Shown: positions 35,901 through 42,765 of the stretch, one piece after another | Numbering within the stretch: position 1 is the stretch's first letter | How the letters are laid out: each line of letters begins with the position of its first letter | DNA from: Paenibacillus contaminans | Lineage (GTDB): Bacteria > Bacillota > Bacilli > Paenibacillales > NBRC-103111 | Reading direction: 5' to 3' | Length of the DNA: 64,000 bases | NCBI RefSeq assembly: GCF_003285015.1 | Contig: NZ_QMFB01000007.1 | Location: forward strand, 248,001 to 312,000 | Notes under the pieces: generated by a model | Told to the model about the DNA's origin: nothing | Database searches by the model: none | The model's input: only the letters and a program-made list of their open reading frames with translations | Translations under genes and position numbers: made by a program

Positions 35901-37515
35901 GACTTCGGATATCACTTTGCATGCAAAGTGGGTTGAAGGAGGGGCTCCCGGCGGTTCCACTATCAGTGCCTTGTATGACGGAAGCCCTATCGCCAAAGGT
36001 ACCGCGGTTCTCGCCGGCAAAGAGCTGGTCATCACCGTTGTGGGGAAAGGCTCCGACTCCTATAACTACGTATGGAGCGGTGCAGGTACAAGCGGACAAA
36101 CTACGGATTCCATCACAATCAATCCCGTTGACCGGAAGATTGATGCAACTGTTATGGTAACTGGTTTGAAACTTGAACCAACACCAACACCAACAACGAC
36201 GCCAACGCCAACACCAACACCAACACCAACAACGACCCCAACACCGACGGAACCGCCGATCTATCCGGAAGCGACGCCGACGTCTACATCAACGCCGAAA
36301 CCAACGCCAACCCCGGTGTCTGAAACGAAGGTTGAGGAAGGTCAGGTAACGGCAAAGATATCCGTAAAGGTCACAACAGACACAAACGGAAGGGAAGTTG
36401 CCGCTATATCCGAAACCCAGCTGGCTGATGCCATCGCAAAAGCAACAGCTGAAGCGGCAAAGCAGGGTGATCCTACAGCAACAGCAATCAGAATTGAAGT
36501 AAGTGCGACTGCAGACAGCAAGGCGGCAGGTATTCGTTTACCGGCGGAAGCTTTGAAAAGATTTGTAGAAAGTAAAGCGGATACATTAATCATCGCCACA
36601 TCCTTCGGAAGCATGACCTTAGACAAAAATGCCGTAGAAGGCATTGTCGCACAGGCAGCAGGTATGGTTACGATTACAGCGGCAAAGGTCGAAACATCGG
36701 AATTGACGGATGAAATCAGGGAGAAGGTCGGGGACAGACCTGTTGTAAGCTTTGAGGTTACCGACGAGGAAAAGAAGTTAACACAGCTTGGCGCTAAAGC
36801 GGAAGTCTCGATTCCGTATGTACGAAAAACGGGTGAAAATCCAAATGCCATTGTAGCTTACAAGATCGATGCGGCAGGAAAACAAGTGATTGTAATCGGT
36901 TGCAAATATGATGCGACAGCCGGAACACTGACATTCAAGACAGAGGATGCCTCAACGTTTGCAGTGGGATACAACAAGCTTGACTTTGCTGATGTAACCG
37001 AGAATGCGTACTTCTACGATGCCGTTACGTTTGCTGCTGCAAGAGGAATCACACTTGGAATAGGCAACGGAAGCTTTGGTTCGAACGACAACGTAACCAG
37101 AGCACAGGCATTAGTCATGATCATGAGGGCATTTGGCATCCATCCAGACACAAACGCCGATAACAATTTCAGCGATGCAGGGGATACCTATTACACAGGA
37201 TACCTCGCGGCGGCAAAAAAGCTTGGAATAGCTGCAGGGGTTGGCGATAACAGGTTTGCACCCGACCAAGAGGTAACAAGGCAGGAATTGTTCGTATTGG
37301 TATACAATGCGCTCAAAAACATGAATGAATTGCCAATTGCTGCCACAGCCAAAGACTTGGCGGATTTCAAGGATGCAGGAAATGTTGCCGATGAAGCCGT
37401 TGAATTATTTGTAAAGACCGGAATCATCCAAGGGAGCGACGACAACATCCTGCCGGACGATTCGGCAAGCAGGGCGCAGTTTGTGCAGATTCTTTATAAT
37501 ATCATAACTATGTGA
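32947..37515 (+). CDS. S-layer-anchored DUF4091 glycosidase-like protein
   Basis: A 1522-residue secreted protein. Signal peptide residues 1-28 (ends QMAFAA). Residues 30-400 are beta-sandwich-like. Residues 450-900 form a DUF4091 barrel-like domain with YVYLTDEPTEETFPAVKELA and GFLYAWSTWAGKEDPW. The acidic EP in TDEPTEE is a candidate catalytic residue. Residues about 928-998 are an InlB/Flg-type B-repeat (AIFNSNGGSEVDDI, GYIFEGWYKEAG). A Thr-Pro linker follows (1078-1125). Three SLH domains end the protein (FADVTENAYFYDAVTFAA, then NVTRAQALVMIMRAF and similar). The SLH domains attach it to secondary cell-wall polymer. ATG 32947 has GGAGGAAATAG upstream. The substrate is unknown. Confidence 0.8.
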   Translation: MQKSLIIGLSRFLCLVIFVACLPQMAFAATAIEEESAIFLENQYLKLKIVSHGKEGGINKGGVISSLIYKPTGLDLTGMVNADRGGLLRERIPPIADLWAELTYEAEIVVHTEDQVTALVKSIPSAASKGVETKKYITLRKGSTSIETKWEITNNGGKNFSITPWLWNNVIPGKTDSANYYFPTNKEGLYKNAPSLSKPPTRNWLGAIDDKNGISISFIADYSKLAMNYTWLGRSAGYTTQEWLYTTIDLAPGESWDTTFYTNVVPLQKENDLAFASPEVTVGIKKWKELEAGKENTLDIALSSVEVMGDAEIRIEITGPDGYTFTAPHKFNVNLSNETAATINWTWTPPQDGVYLLKASLYKDGIKQQLGQSLQNPSPDIEIPLVAGTYAEDTILFPAWPRTSSGGGDSEQRKISGAILSKETDMVVWSVPSLEKIFLDDIVDLENSPVQEQVTVDLAKREREAVQVVLSPEKGKDFNSSYVTFGEFKNEKGTLLPEGSLSYNPVGYVRTELGSRFDPKIRTGYWPDPLLKTSNFDVKGGQNTPIWITVYAAPDVEPGIYEGNLTIKTDAETIVTLPMSIKVWSFELPEMPKLKTALDIRNIPVEQIDSYIDNFLEHRISPRIALRYPSVASLKQDPDFVQFDAKMESLLKKGLNTISVGRDLYTDPELAKKFVEHLKVKGWLDMAYVYLTDEPTEETFPAVKELAAKWKAVVPELKIMITTYPKEKLVGSVDLWTVPGMNDDPEEAKKALERGEELWWYHTDPLHPQANFLIDMPAVDARAAFWQSWQGFLNKGYTGFLYAWSTWAGKEDPWKITGPFFYRNGLESQIYPSPNGPVNSIRWEVMRDGVEDYDYCFLLWDLLQRVEKEMPGKVKKKEVVKAKNLLEFPVPLTDYVGKQNIVEEAEKWRKEVAESIISITSLLETETYTAIFNSNGGSEVDDIDVPSSGSTITAPAAPTKEGYIFEGWYKEAGLENKWNFETDLVTSDITLHAKWVEGGAPGGSTISALYDGSPIAKGTAVLAGKELVITVVGKGSDSYNYVWSGAGTSGQTTDSITINPVDRKIDATVMVTGLKLEPTPTPTTTPTPTPTPTPTTTPTPTEPPIYPEATPTSTSTPKPTPTPVSETKVEEGQVTAKISVKVTTDTNGREVAAISETQLADAIAKATAEAAKQGDPTATAIRIEVSATADSKAAGIRLPAEALKRFVESKADTLIIATSFGSMTLDKNAVEGIVAQAAGMVTITAAKVETSELTDEIREKVGDRPVVSFEVTDEEKKLTQLGAKAEVSIPYVRKTGENPNAIVAYKIDAAGKQVIVIGCKYDATAGTLTFKTEDASTFAVGYNKLDFADVTENAYFYDAVTFAAARGITLGIGNGSFGSNDNVTRAQALVMIMRAFGIHPDTNADNNFSDAGDTYYTGYLAAAKKLGIAAGVGDNRFAPDQEVTRQELFVLVYNALKNMNELPIAATAKDLADFKDAGNVADEAVELFVKTGIIQGSDDNILPDDSASRAQFVQILYNIITM
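36181..36318 (+). repeat. Thr-Pro linker microsatellite
   Basis: Tandem ACN-CCN codons coding for a TPTPT linker with a few Ser and Lys interruptions lie between the ligand-binding and SLH-associated parts of the DUF4091 protein. Such tracts vary in length by slippage. Confidence 0.85.
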
Positions 37516-37615
37516 TGGTAAAGAGTTAACTTCCGATAGATAGGGCGGGGCGCTGCTCCGCTCACAGCATCGGATATTATTTTTAGGAAACGGAAGAACT
37601 GGAGGTAATGAGTAT

Positions 37616-39265
37616 ATGAAACGAAAACTAACATGGCGTACATGGGCACTGGCGCTATCCATATTTTTGATGTTGGGCATGCTGCCGATTTCAGCGGCAG
37701 CAAATACGGTTGAACCGCTGGCGGGCGAGCCTCTGGCGACGGCCCCTGGCTCTGCAACGAAGAACGATTGGTCTTGGATGACTGTGAACGGTACCAAAAA
37801 CAACACGACTGTGGTCTATTTTGCGGACAGCGAGTGGTATGTGGTTGGCTTTAACGGCGGCGGTGTTGCGGCTGCTCCCGGTGCAATCACGCTTTTTTCC
37901 GTCAATGGATTTGGAGCAAACGCCAAATTTAATCATTCGACAGTCGGCGTGCAGAACCAATACATGACCAGCAATTTGCGGACGGAGTTGACAACAGGGA
38001 CTCGATTCACCGCAATTGATGAGCGGGAGAGGTCGGTGATGGTTAGTCGTTTGCTGGATGGCGTGGCAGGCACACAGCCCACTGATCCATTATGGGCGTT
38101 AAGCACGGATGAAGCCAACTCTTTGGACACGGACTTACGAATAGATAACACCGGCTGGGGGCTCCGGTCGGCGGGCGCCAACAATTACAGTGCGATGGTT
38201 GTCAACAAAGTGAATCAAATGATCTCGACCTATGTTACTACTGCTTTTGCGGTTCGCCCTGCTTTCCATTTGAATCTGTCATCCGTCGTTTTCACATCTG
38301 CCGCTGAAGGCGGTAAACCGGCAGCCGCAGGGCAGGAGCTTTCGGTTGCGGCAGCATCGGTTGGTAAGGCTAAACTGACGATGGTGGATCGTAATACAGA
38401 CAATCTGAATCTAACCGTGACCCAGGAGGTCTACAGTGGAATCGAGAGGAATACGTATGCCCCCGGCAGTACAGTGGAAATTGCTTACAGCGATGCCAAA
38501 ACCGGCGCAAACAAATATGTTTCTTGTGTGATTATGGACAGCAACGCCAGGATTACGCATTACGGCAAGTTGTCCGACAAAGCAAGCGGCACAGCCACGT
38601 TTACCGTACCCGCCCTTGCGGACGGCAGTTACACCATCAAGCTGTTCAATGAGGAGGCTAACGGCGATAAGAAAACGGACTATGCCAGCGAACCTGTCGA
38701 AATGATCATGACTGTAGCAAAACCTGTAGAAACAAGCTTCAACGTAACCCTGCCTACCGGTACGGGGTACACGGCCTCTGTAAAGAGCGGCAGCAGCAGT
38801 CCGGTGGACCGGGACGGCAGCTACAGCTTCAAGGTGGAGCTGGATCCGGAATACAACCTGTCCGTTATTACGGTAAAAGCAAACAACAAGACCCTTACAC
38901 CTGATGGCAACGGCGTATATACCGTAAGCAATATTACGGAGCACCAGATCATCACAGTGACAGGAGTTAAGCATAACTCCACCATCACGGCCACTGCCAA
39001 ACTGAATATCCAAAAGGATGATGCAGGTTGGAGCGGTCATGGAAAAAACTTTACGCTGAAGCTGAGTACGGACGAAACGAAAACAGCAAGAATGACCGGC
39101 ACAGACGGCACGGTAAAGGCATCTGTCCCAATAGGTACATGGAAAATATATGAAGGCTCAGCCTACACCGGCATGACAATCACAATTGACAGCACTGGCG
39201 GGACAGCGACGCTGAACTATTATACCGTCAAGTTCTTTGTTATTGATGCGGACACATCAAAGTAA
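37616..39265 (+). CDS. Secreted DUF6273-like multidomain protein
   Basis: A 549-residue exported protein. Signal peptide: MKRKLTWRTWALALSIFLML then GMLPISAAANT. Residues 50-230 resemble the DUF6273 domain (FNHSTVGVQNQYMTSNLRTEL, FAVRPAFHLNLSSVVFTSA). Two to three immunoglobulin-like or beta-sandwich modules follow. CTGGAGGTAAT precedes the ATG. It has no SLH or LPXTG anchor. The last module ends right after YTVKFFVIDADTSK, as if the C-terminus were shortened. It lies 100 nt after the DUF4091 gene and is probably cotranscribed. Role: cell-surface or matrix protein, function unknown. Confidence 0.65.
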   Translation: MKRKLTWRTWALALSIFLMLGMLPISAAANTVEPLAGEPLATAPGSATKNDWSWMTVNGTKNNTTVVYFADSEWYVVGFNGGGVAAAPGAITLFSVNGFGANAKFNHSTVGVQNQYMTSNLRTELTTGTRFTAIDERERSVMVSRLLDGVAGTQPTDPLWALSTDEANSLDTDLRIDNTGWGLRSAGANNYSAMVVNKVNQMISTYVTTAFAVRPAFHLNLSSVVFTSAAEGGKPAAAGQELSVAAASVGKAKLTMVDRNTDNLNLTVTQEVYSGIERNTYAPGSTVEIAYSDAKTGANKYVSCVIMDSNARITHYGKLSDKASGTATFTVPALADGSYTIKLFNEEANGDKKTDYASEPVEMIMTVAKPVETSFNVTLPTGTGYTASVKSGSSSPVDRDGSYSFKVELDPEYNLSVITVKANNKTLTPDGNGVYTVSNITEHQIITVTGVKHNSTITATAKLNIQKDDAGWSGHGKNFTLKLSTDETKTARMTGTDGTVKASVPIGTWKIYEGSAYTGMTITIDSTGGTATLNYYTVKFFVIDADTSK

Positions 39266-39285
39266 GGAAAAATACTGAGGTTACG

Positions 39286-39331
39286 ATTCCTAGCCGATTT
39301 GACCGGCCTATAGCCGGAATCGGCTAGGAAT
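39286..39331 (+). terminator. Long hairpin after DUF6273 gene
   Basis: ATTCCTAGCCGATT (39286-39299) pairs with AATCGGCTAGGAAT (39318-39331), with an inner CCGGC/GCCGG stem. No T tract follows, so it may be an RNA-stabilising stem rather than a terminator. Confidence 0.5.
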
Positions 39332-39396
39332 TAAGGAAACACCCATCGCTTACGAAACGGAGTAGGGCTGAGATTAAAGGGGACCGTCAGCCTTTT

Positions 39397-40308
39397 TTAT
39401 ACATATTTCTCGACCATACCCATTAAATAATTACGAAATTCTTCAACATATGATTTTGGCTCGATGATTTTAAGGTTTGTACCGAAGCTTGCTAAGAATT
39501 GAAATCCAATGCTGTTTTGAGGTACATAGATTGTTGTCAGGAGATATTCAGAACTATAGTTTTCAATACTCTTTCGACCATACCTTTCAATGAAATGATC
39601 CTTTATGCTAGGCGATATTAACGCCTTGACAGGGACTAGTTCCGGTTGATAACTTGCTTCATGTTCTTGTTCCAATGAAAAACCTCTAGGGTTAAATGTG
39701 TTTTTATCCATATGAAGATGATCGATCCTGGATAATTTAAATGTTCGATACCTCTGACGCTGTAAACAAAATCCCTTCAAATACCAACTCGTTTCGCTAA
39801 AATGAAGCTGGTAAGGTTCGACGATTCGATTCGTCGCGGTACCGTTTTTATCTATATAATCAAACACAACTAGCCTTCTCTTTATGATAGATTCCTGACA
39901 TATCTTCAAGGATTGAAGTATATCAGATCGACCCTCCCAATCATAAAATGACAGTTGGATTGAACTTTTTCTGAATTCGGATCCGATCATGGCTTCAATT
40001 TTTTTAAGAGTTAGTTCTACTTCGTCACTAAATAGAATTTGTCCCATTCCGCCTAGTGCAGTTAAGATATTTTCCAAGTCCATACTACTTAAAAGCCGTT
40101 TGTCTATTTTGTATTCATCCATTATCCCGTAGCCGCCGTGAACTCCATTTATAGAATAAATGGGGATGTTAGACAAACTGAGGGTTTCCATATCGCGTAA
40201 AATCGTTCTTTTAGACACTTTGAATAATTGTGAGAACGCGGTTGCTGAAACAACATTCTTTTGCAGCAAGATCATAACGATAGAAATTAATCGTTCGAGT
40301 TTCTCCAT
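39397..40308 (-). CDS. WYL-domain transcriptional regulator (DeoR-like HTH)
   Basis: A 303-residue regulator. The N-terminal HTH reads SATAFSQLFKVSKRTILRDMETL. The WYL domain spans about residues 140-225 (KRRLVVFDYIDKNGTATNRIVEPYQLHF, then SWYLKGFCLQRQRYRTFKLSRI). A C-terminal WCX-type segment follows. WYL domains bind nucleotides, nucleic acids or small ligands. The gene is divergent from a VOC gene, and a perfect 18-bp inverted repeat lies between them. The likely scheme is repression of the VOC gene and of itself. Confidence 0.9.
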   Translation of the reverse strand: MEKLERLISIVMILLQKNVVSATAFSQLFKVSKRTILRDMETLSLSNIPIYSINGVHGGYGIMDEYKIDKRLLSSMDLENILTALGGMGQILFSDEVELTLKKIEAMIGSEFRKSSIQLSFYDWEGRSDILQSLKICQESIIKRRLVVFDYIDKNGTATNRIVEPYQLHFSETSWYLKGFCLQRQRYRTFKLSRIDHLHMDKNTFNPRGFSLEQEHEASYQPELVPVKALISPSIKDHFIERYGRKSIENYSSEYLLTTIYVPQNSIGFQFLASFGTNLKIIEPKSYVEEFRNYLMGMVEKYV

Positions 40309-40407
40309 GTTATTCCCCCAGATTGTTATCGTAATAAGTCAAATCTTTTATGGAAACGTACAAGACGTTCTGCGGGGCCTCTTGCTGGTAATAAAAAAAT
40401 AATCACA

Positions 40408-40450
40408 AAGCTATAATAGGTGACATAAAAGGTGTCACCTATTATAGCTT
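40408..40450 (+). promoter_or_regulatory. Perfect 18-bp inverted-repeat operator between WYL regulator and VOC gene
   Basis: AAGCTATAATAGGTGACA, loop TAAAAGG, then its perfect complement. Inner ends TGACA/TGTCA and outer TATAAT on both strands are seen. It lies 99 nt from the WYL start and 34 nt from the VOC start. The TATAAT in each arm could serve as a -10 box. Confidence 0.7.
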
Positions 40451-40484
40451 ATATTTTATGTATTACAAGAAGGAGGTATTTTTC

Positions 40485-40952
40485 ATGTCAGTTATTGCAT
40501 ACTTGAATTTTGACGGGAATGCGGAGCAAGTCATCGAGTTCTATTCGGAGGCTCTGAATGCAAGTGAAGTAAAAAAAGTGAATTTCAAGGATTTGCCGCA
40601 AGATCCGAACTACCCTATGCCGGAAAATGAATTGAAAATGATTATGGAGTCATCGTTAGCATTCGGTGGCGGAAAAATTATGATATCGGATATTCCACCT
40701 TCGATGATGAGGGTCACAGGCAAGTTGGTGAAAGGCAACAATATCTTGATTAGTGTTATTAATGAAGATAAACAGACACTGGAAAATTACTTTTCTAGTT
40801 TGTCTGTAGGCGGCTATGTTATTATGCCGTTATCAGAAGTGCCTTGGTCTTCCTGTTTCGGAATGCTGGTTGATAAATTTGGCGTTGGTTGGAAGTTCAA
40901 TCGTGACGCCGATAAGTTCCTCGATAAGGTCATTTCCAACAAAAGGGGCTAA
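40485..40952 (+). CDS. PhnB-like VOC protein
   Basis: A 155-residue VOC protein of the PhnB-like group: AYLNFDGNAEQVIEFYSEALNA, then GGGKIMISDIPPSMM and the end FGMLVDKFGVGWKFN. GGAGG precedes ATG 40485. It is divergent from the WYL regulator and follows the inverted-repeat operator, so it is very likely the regulated target. Function of this VOC subgroup is unknown. It is a paralog of the gene at 23709. Confidence 0.85.
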   Translation: MSVIAYLNFDGNAEQVIEFYSEALNASEVKKVNFKDLPQDPNYPMPENELKMIMESSLAFGGGKIMISDIPPSMMRVTGKLVKGNNILISVINEDKQTLENYFSSLSVGGYVIMPLSEVPWSSCFGMLVDKFGVGWKFNRDADKFLDKVISNKRG

Positions 40953-41070
40953 GCTTAGAACACAGCAATCCTGGACAAAGAAAATCGTTAAATTATTACA
41001 CCTTTTATCGAAAATGCGTGCTGTTCATTTCCTCGCAGTTGCCTTATAGTAGAAAGCAAGCCATTAAACC

Positions 41071-41117
41071 AATAAGCTTCCATCCCCACTTCCGGTGGTT
41101 TTGGAAGCTTATTTTTT
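41071..41117 (+). terminator. Strong hairpin with T tract directly before YesN gene
   Basis: AATAAGCTTCCA (41071-41082) pairs with TGGAAGCTTATT (41102-41113), with an inner CCAC/GTGG-type stem, followed by TTTTAC. It ends 25 nt before the YesN start codon. It is either the terminator of the VOC gene or part of the YesN leader. Confidence 0.8.
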
Positions 41118-41141
41118 ACATTTAGCGCCAGGGGTGGTCCC

Positions 41142-42752
41142 GTGTACAAAGTGCTTATCGCCGATGACGAGGAATGGATTCGCGAAGGGTTAAAGACGTT
41201 CATAGACTGGAATAAAATGGGGTTTGCGGTCGTGGGTGAGGCGGAGGACGGGAGGCAGGCTTTGGAGCTGGTGAACGAACTGCAGCCGCATGTTGTGCTG
41301 ACAGATATTCGCATGCCGTTCAGCACCGGGATCGAACTGATGGAGAACGTAAGGAAGCATAACAAGACGGTTAAATTCGTCATTTTGAGCGGATTCAATG
41401 AGTTCGAATATGCGAATGCGGCAATAGACTCGGGGGCTTCGGGGTATTTGCTAAAGCCGATCAATGTGGACAAGCTGAAGGACGTATTCGGCAAGGTCAA
41501 GCAAGAATTTGATTTGTCCGGCATCGAGGATATGAGAAAAAAGCAAGCTTTCAGGCTGCTGCGCGAGGAATTTGTAACCAAGCTGGCGCATGGAAAACCG
41601 GAAGTCATGAAGCAATTGCCGGAACGGGCTGCGGAAGCCGGCGTTTATCTCGGATATAAGGCGTTTACGGTGCTGCTGGTTGAAGTTGACGAGCTGAACC
41701 GGATTCTGGCGAAGTACAGCGCGGCCGATTTGGAGCTTTTGCTGTACGCATTGAAAAATATGGCCGAAGAACTGTTCCAATCCGCAAGCGAGGTATCGTT
41801 TTTTAACTGGCAGAAAGCCGGTTTCGGCATGCTGGTTGCTCATCAAGACGGTACCCCGTACCTCCTTCCTGAAACGGCCGACCTGCTGATTGCGAAAGCG
41901 GCGGAATTGTTAAAGCTCCGCGTTACCATATATATAGGCGCAACAGCCGCTGATCCTTACCGGATTCATGAGTCGTTCCGGCGGGCGGCCGAACTGACGA
42001 AGCTGAAGTTTTTTTACGGGAAAAACCGCCGAATTACAGAGGAAGAGCAAGCTTCCTTCTTGGCCAATGCCCATTCAGCTTGCAACAAACGAACAACGGT
42101 TCATGCCGAGCGCCTGCTTGCTTTGGTGCAGGAAGCGGGAACGGAGGAGATGGGCGAATATGTGGAGACGGCCTTTGCCGGGATTTGGACGAGAGAAGAA
42201 GCGGTTGACGTCTACGCCCAGTTTATGCGGATTGCCGCAAAGCTGAAAGAGAAATATCATCCGCTGTTTTCCCATGTGGAACCGATGAAAGAGCAGGATT
42301 TTTTCGATATGCGCCATATGGAAACGATGGAAGAGCTGAAAGCTTCCATAAACGAGCTGTATGCCGAAATGATTCGGCGCCTCGGCGCGAAAGGAATCCA
42401 AACACCAAATAAAATGATGGATCAGCTGATCGCTTTTCTGGAAAGCCATTACGCGGAGGACATCACATTGGAAACGGCGGCCGAGCGCGTGTTTATGCAC
42501 CCTATGTATGTAAGCAAATGGTTCAAAAAGGAAACCGGGAAAAACTTCGTCGACTATTTGACGGAAATCCGTATCGCGAAAGCGAAAGAATTTCTCGGCG
42601 ACTACAGTCTGAAAATATATGCGGTCAGCGATATGGTCGGGTATAGCGATCCCAAGTATTTCAGCAAGGTTTTCAAGCAGGCGGTCGGGGTAACGCCCAA
42701 AGAATACCGCAAGCTGGTGCTCGGTTATATGGACGATTTATTTGAAATGTGA
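41142..42752 (+). CDS. YesN-type response regulator (receiver plus AraC HTH)
   Basis: A 536-residue regulator starting at GTG with AGGGGTGG upstream. The receiver domain (1-120) has DDEEW, phospho-Asp in VVLTDIRMP (about residue 54) and the switch Ser/Lys (LSGFNEFEYA, LLKPI). A long middle part (120-430) is of the type found in YesN/LytT-like regulators. The C-terminal AraC HTH pair reads ITLETAAERVFMHPMYVSKWFK and IYAVSDMVGYSDPKYFSKVFK. It is the partner of the histidine kinase that starts 14 nt after its stop. It probably activates the sugar ABC operon downstream. Confidence 0.9.
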   Translation: MYKVLIADDEEWIREGLKTFIDWNKMGFAVVGEAEDGRQALELVNELQPHVVLTDIRMPFSTGIELMENVRKHNKTVKFVILSGFNEFEYANAAIDSGASGYLLKPINVDKLKDVFGKVKQEFDLSGIEDMRKKQAFRLLREEFVTKLAHGKPEVMKQLPERAAEAGVYLGYKAFTVLLVEVDELNRILAKYSAADLELLLYALKNMAEELFQSASEVSFFNWQKAGFGMLVAHQDGTPYLLPETADLLIAKAAELLKLRVTIYIGATAADPYRIHESFRRAAELTKLKFFYGKNRRITEEEQASFLANAHSACNKRTTVHAERLLALVQEAGTEEMGEYVETAFAGIWTREEAVDVYAQFMRIAAKLKEKYHPLFSHVEPMKEQDFFDMRHMETMEELKASINELYAEMIRRLGAKGIQTPNKMMDQLIAFLESHYAEDITLETAAERVFMHPMYVSKWFKKETGKNFVDYLTEIRIAKAKEFLGDYSLKIYAVSDMVGYSDPKYFSKVFKQAVGVTPKEYRKLVLGYMDDLFEM

Positions 42753-42765
42753 GGCGGTGTCCCAG

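Noticed and set aside
36181..36318. Short tandem repeats resembling a repeat array
   Set aside because: They are codon repeats for a Thr-Pro linker, with no spacers as a CRISPR array would need. No cas gene is present.
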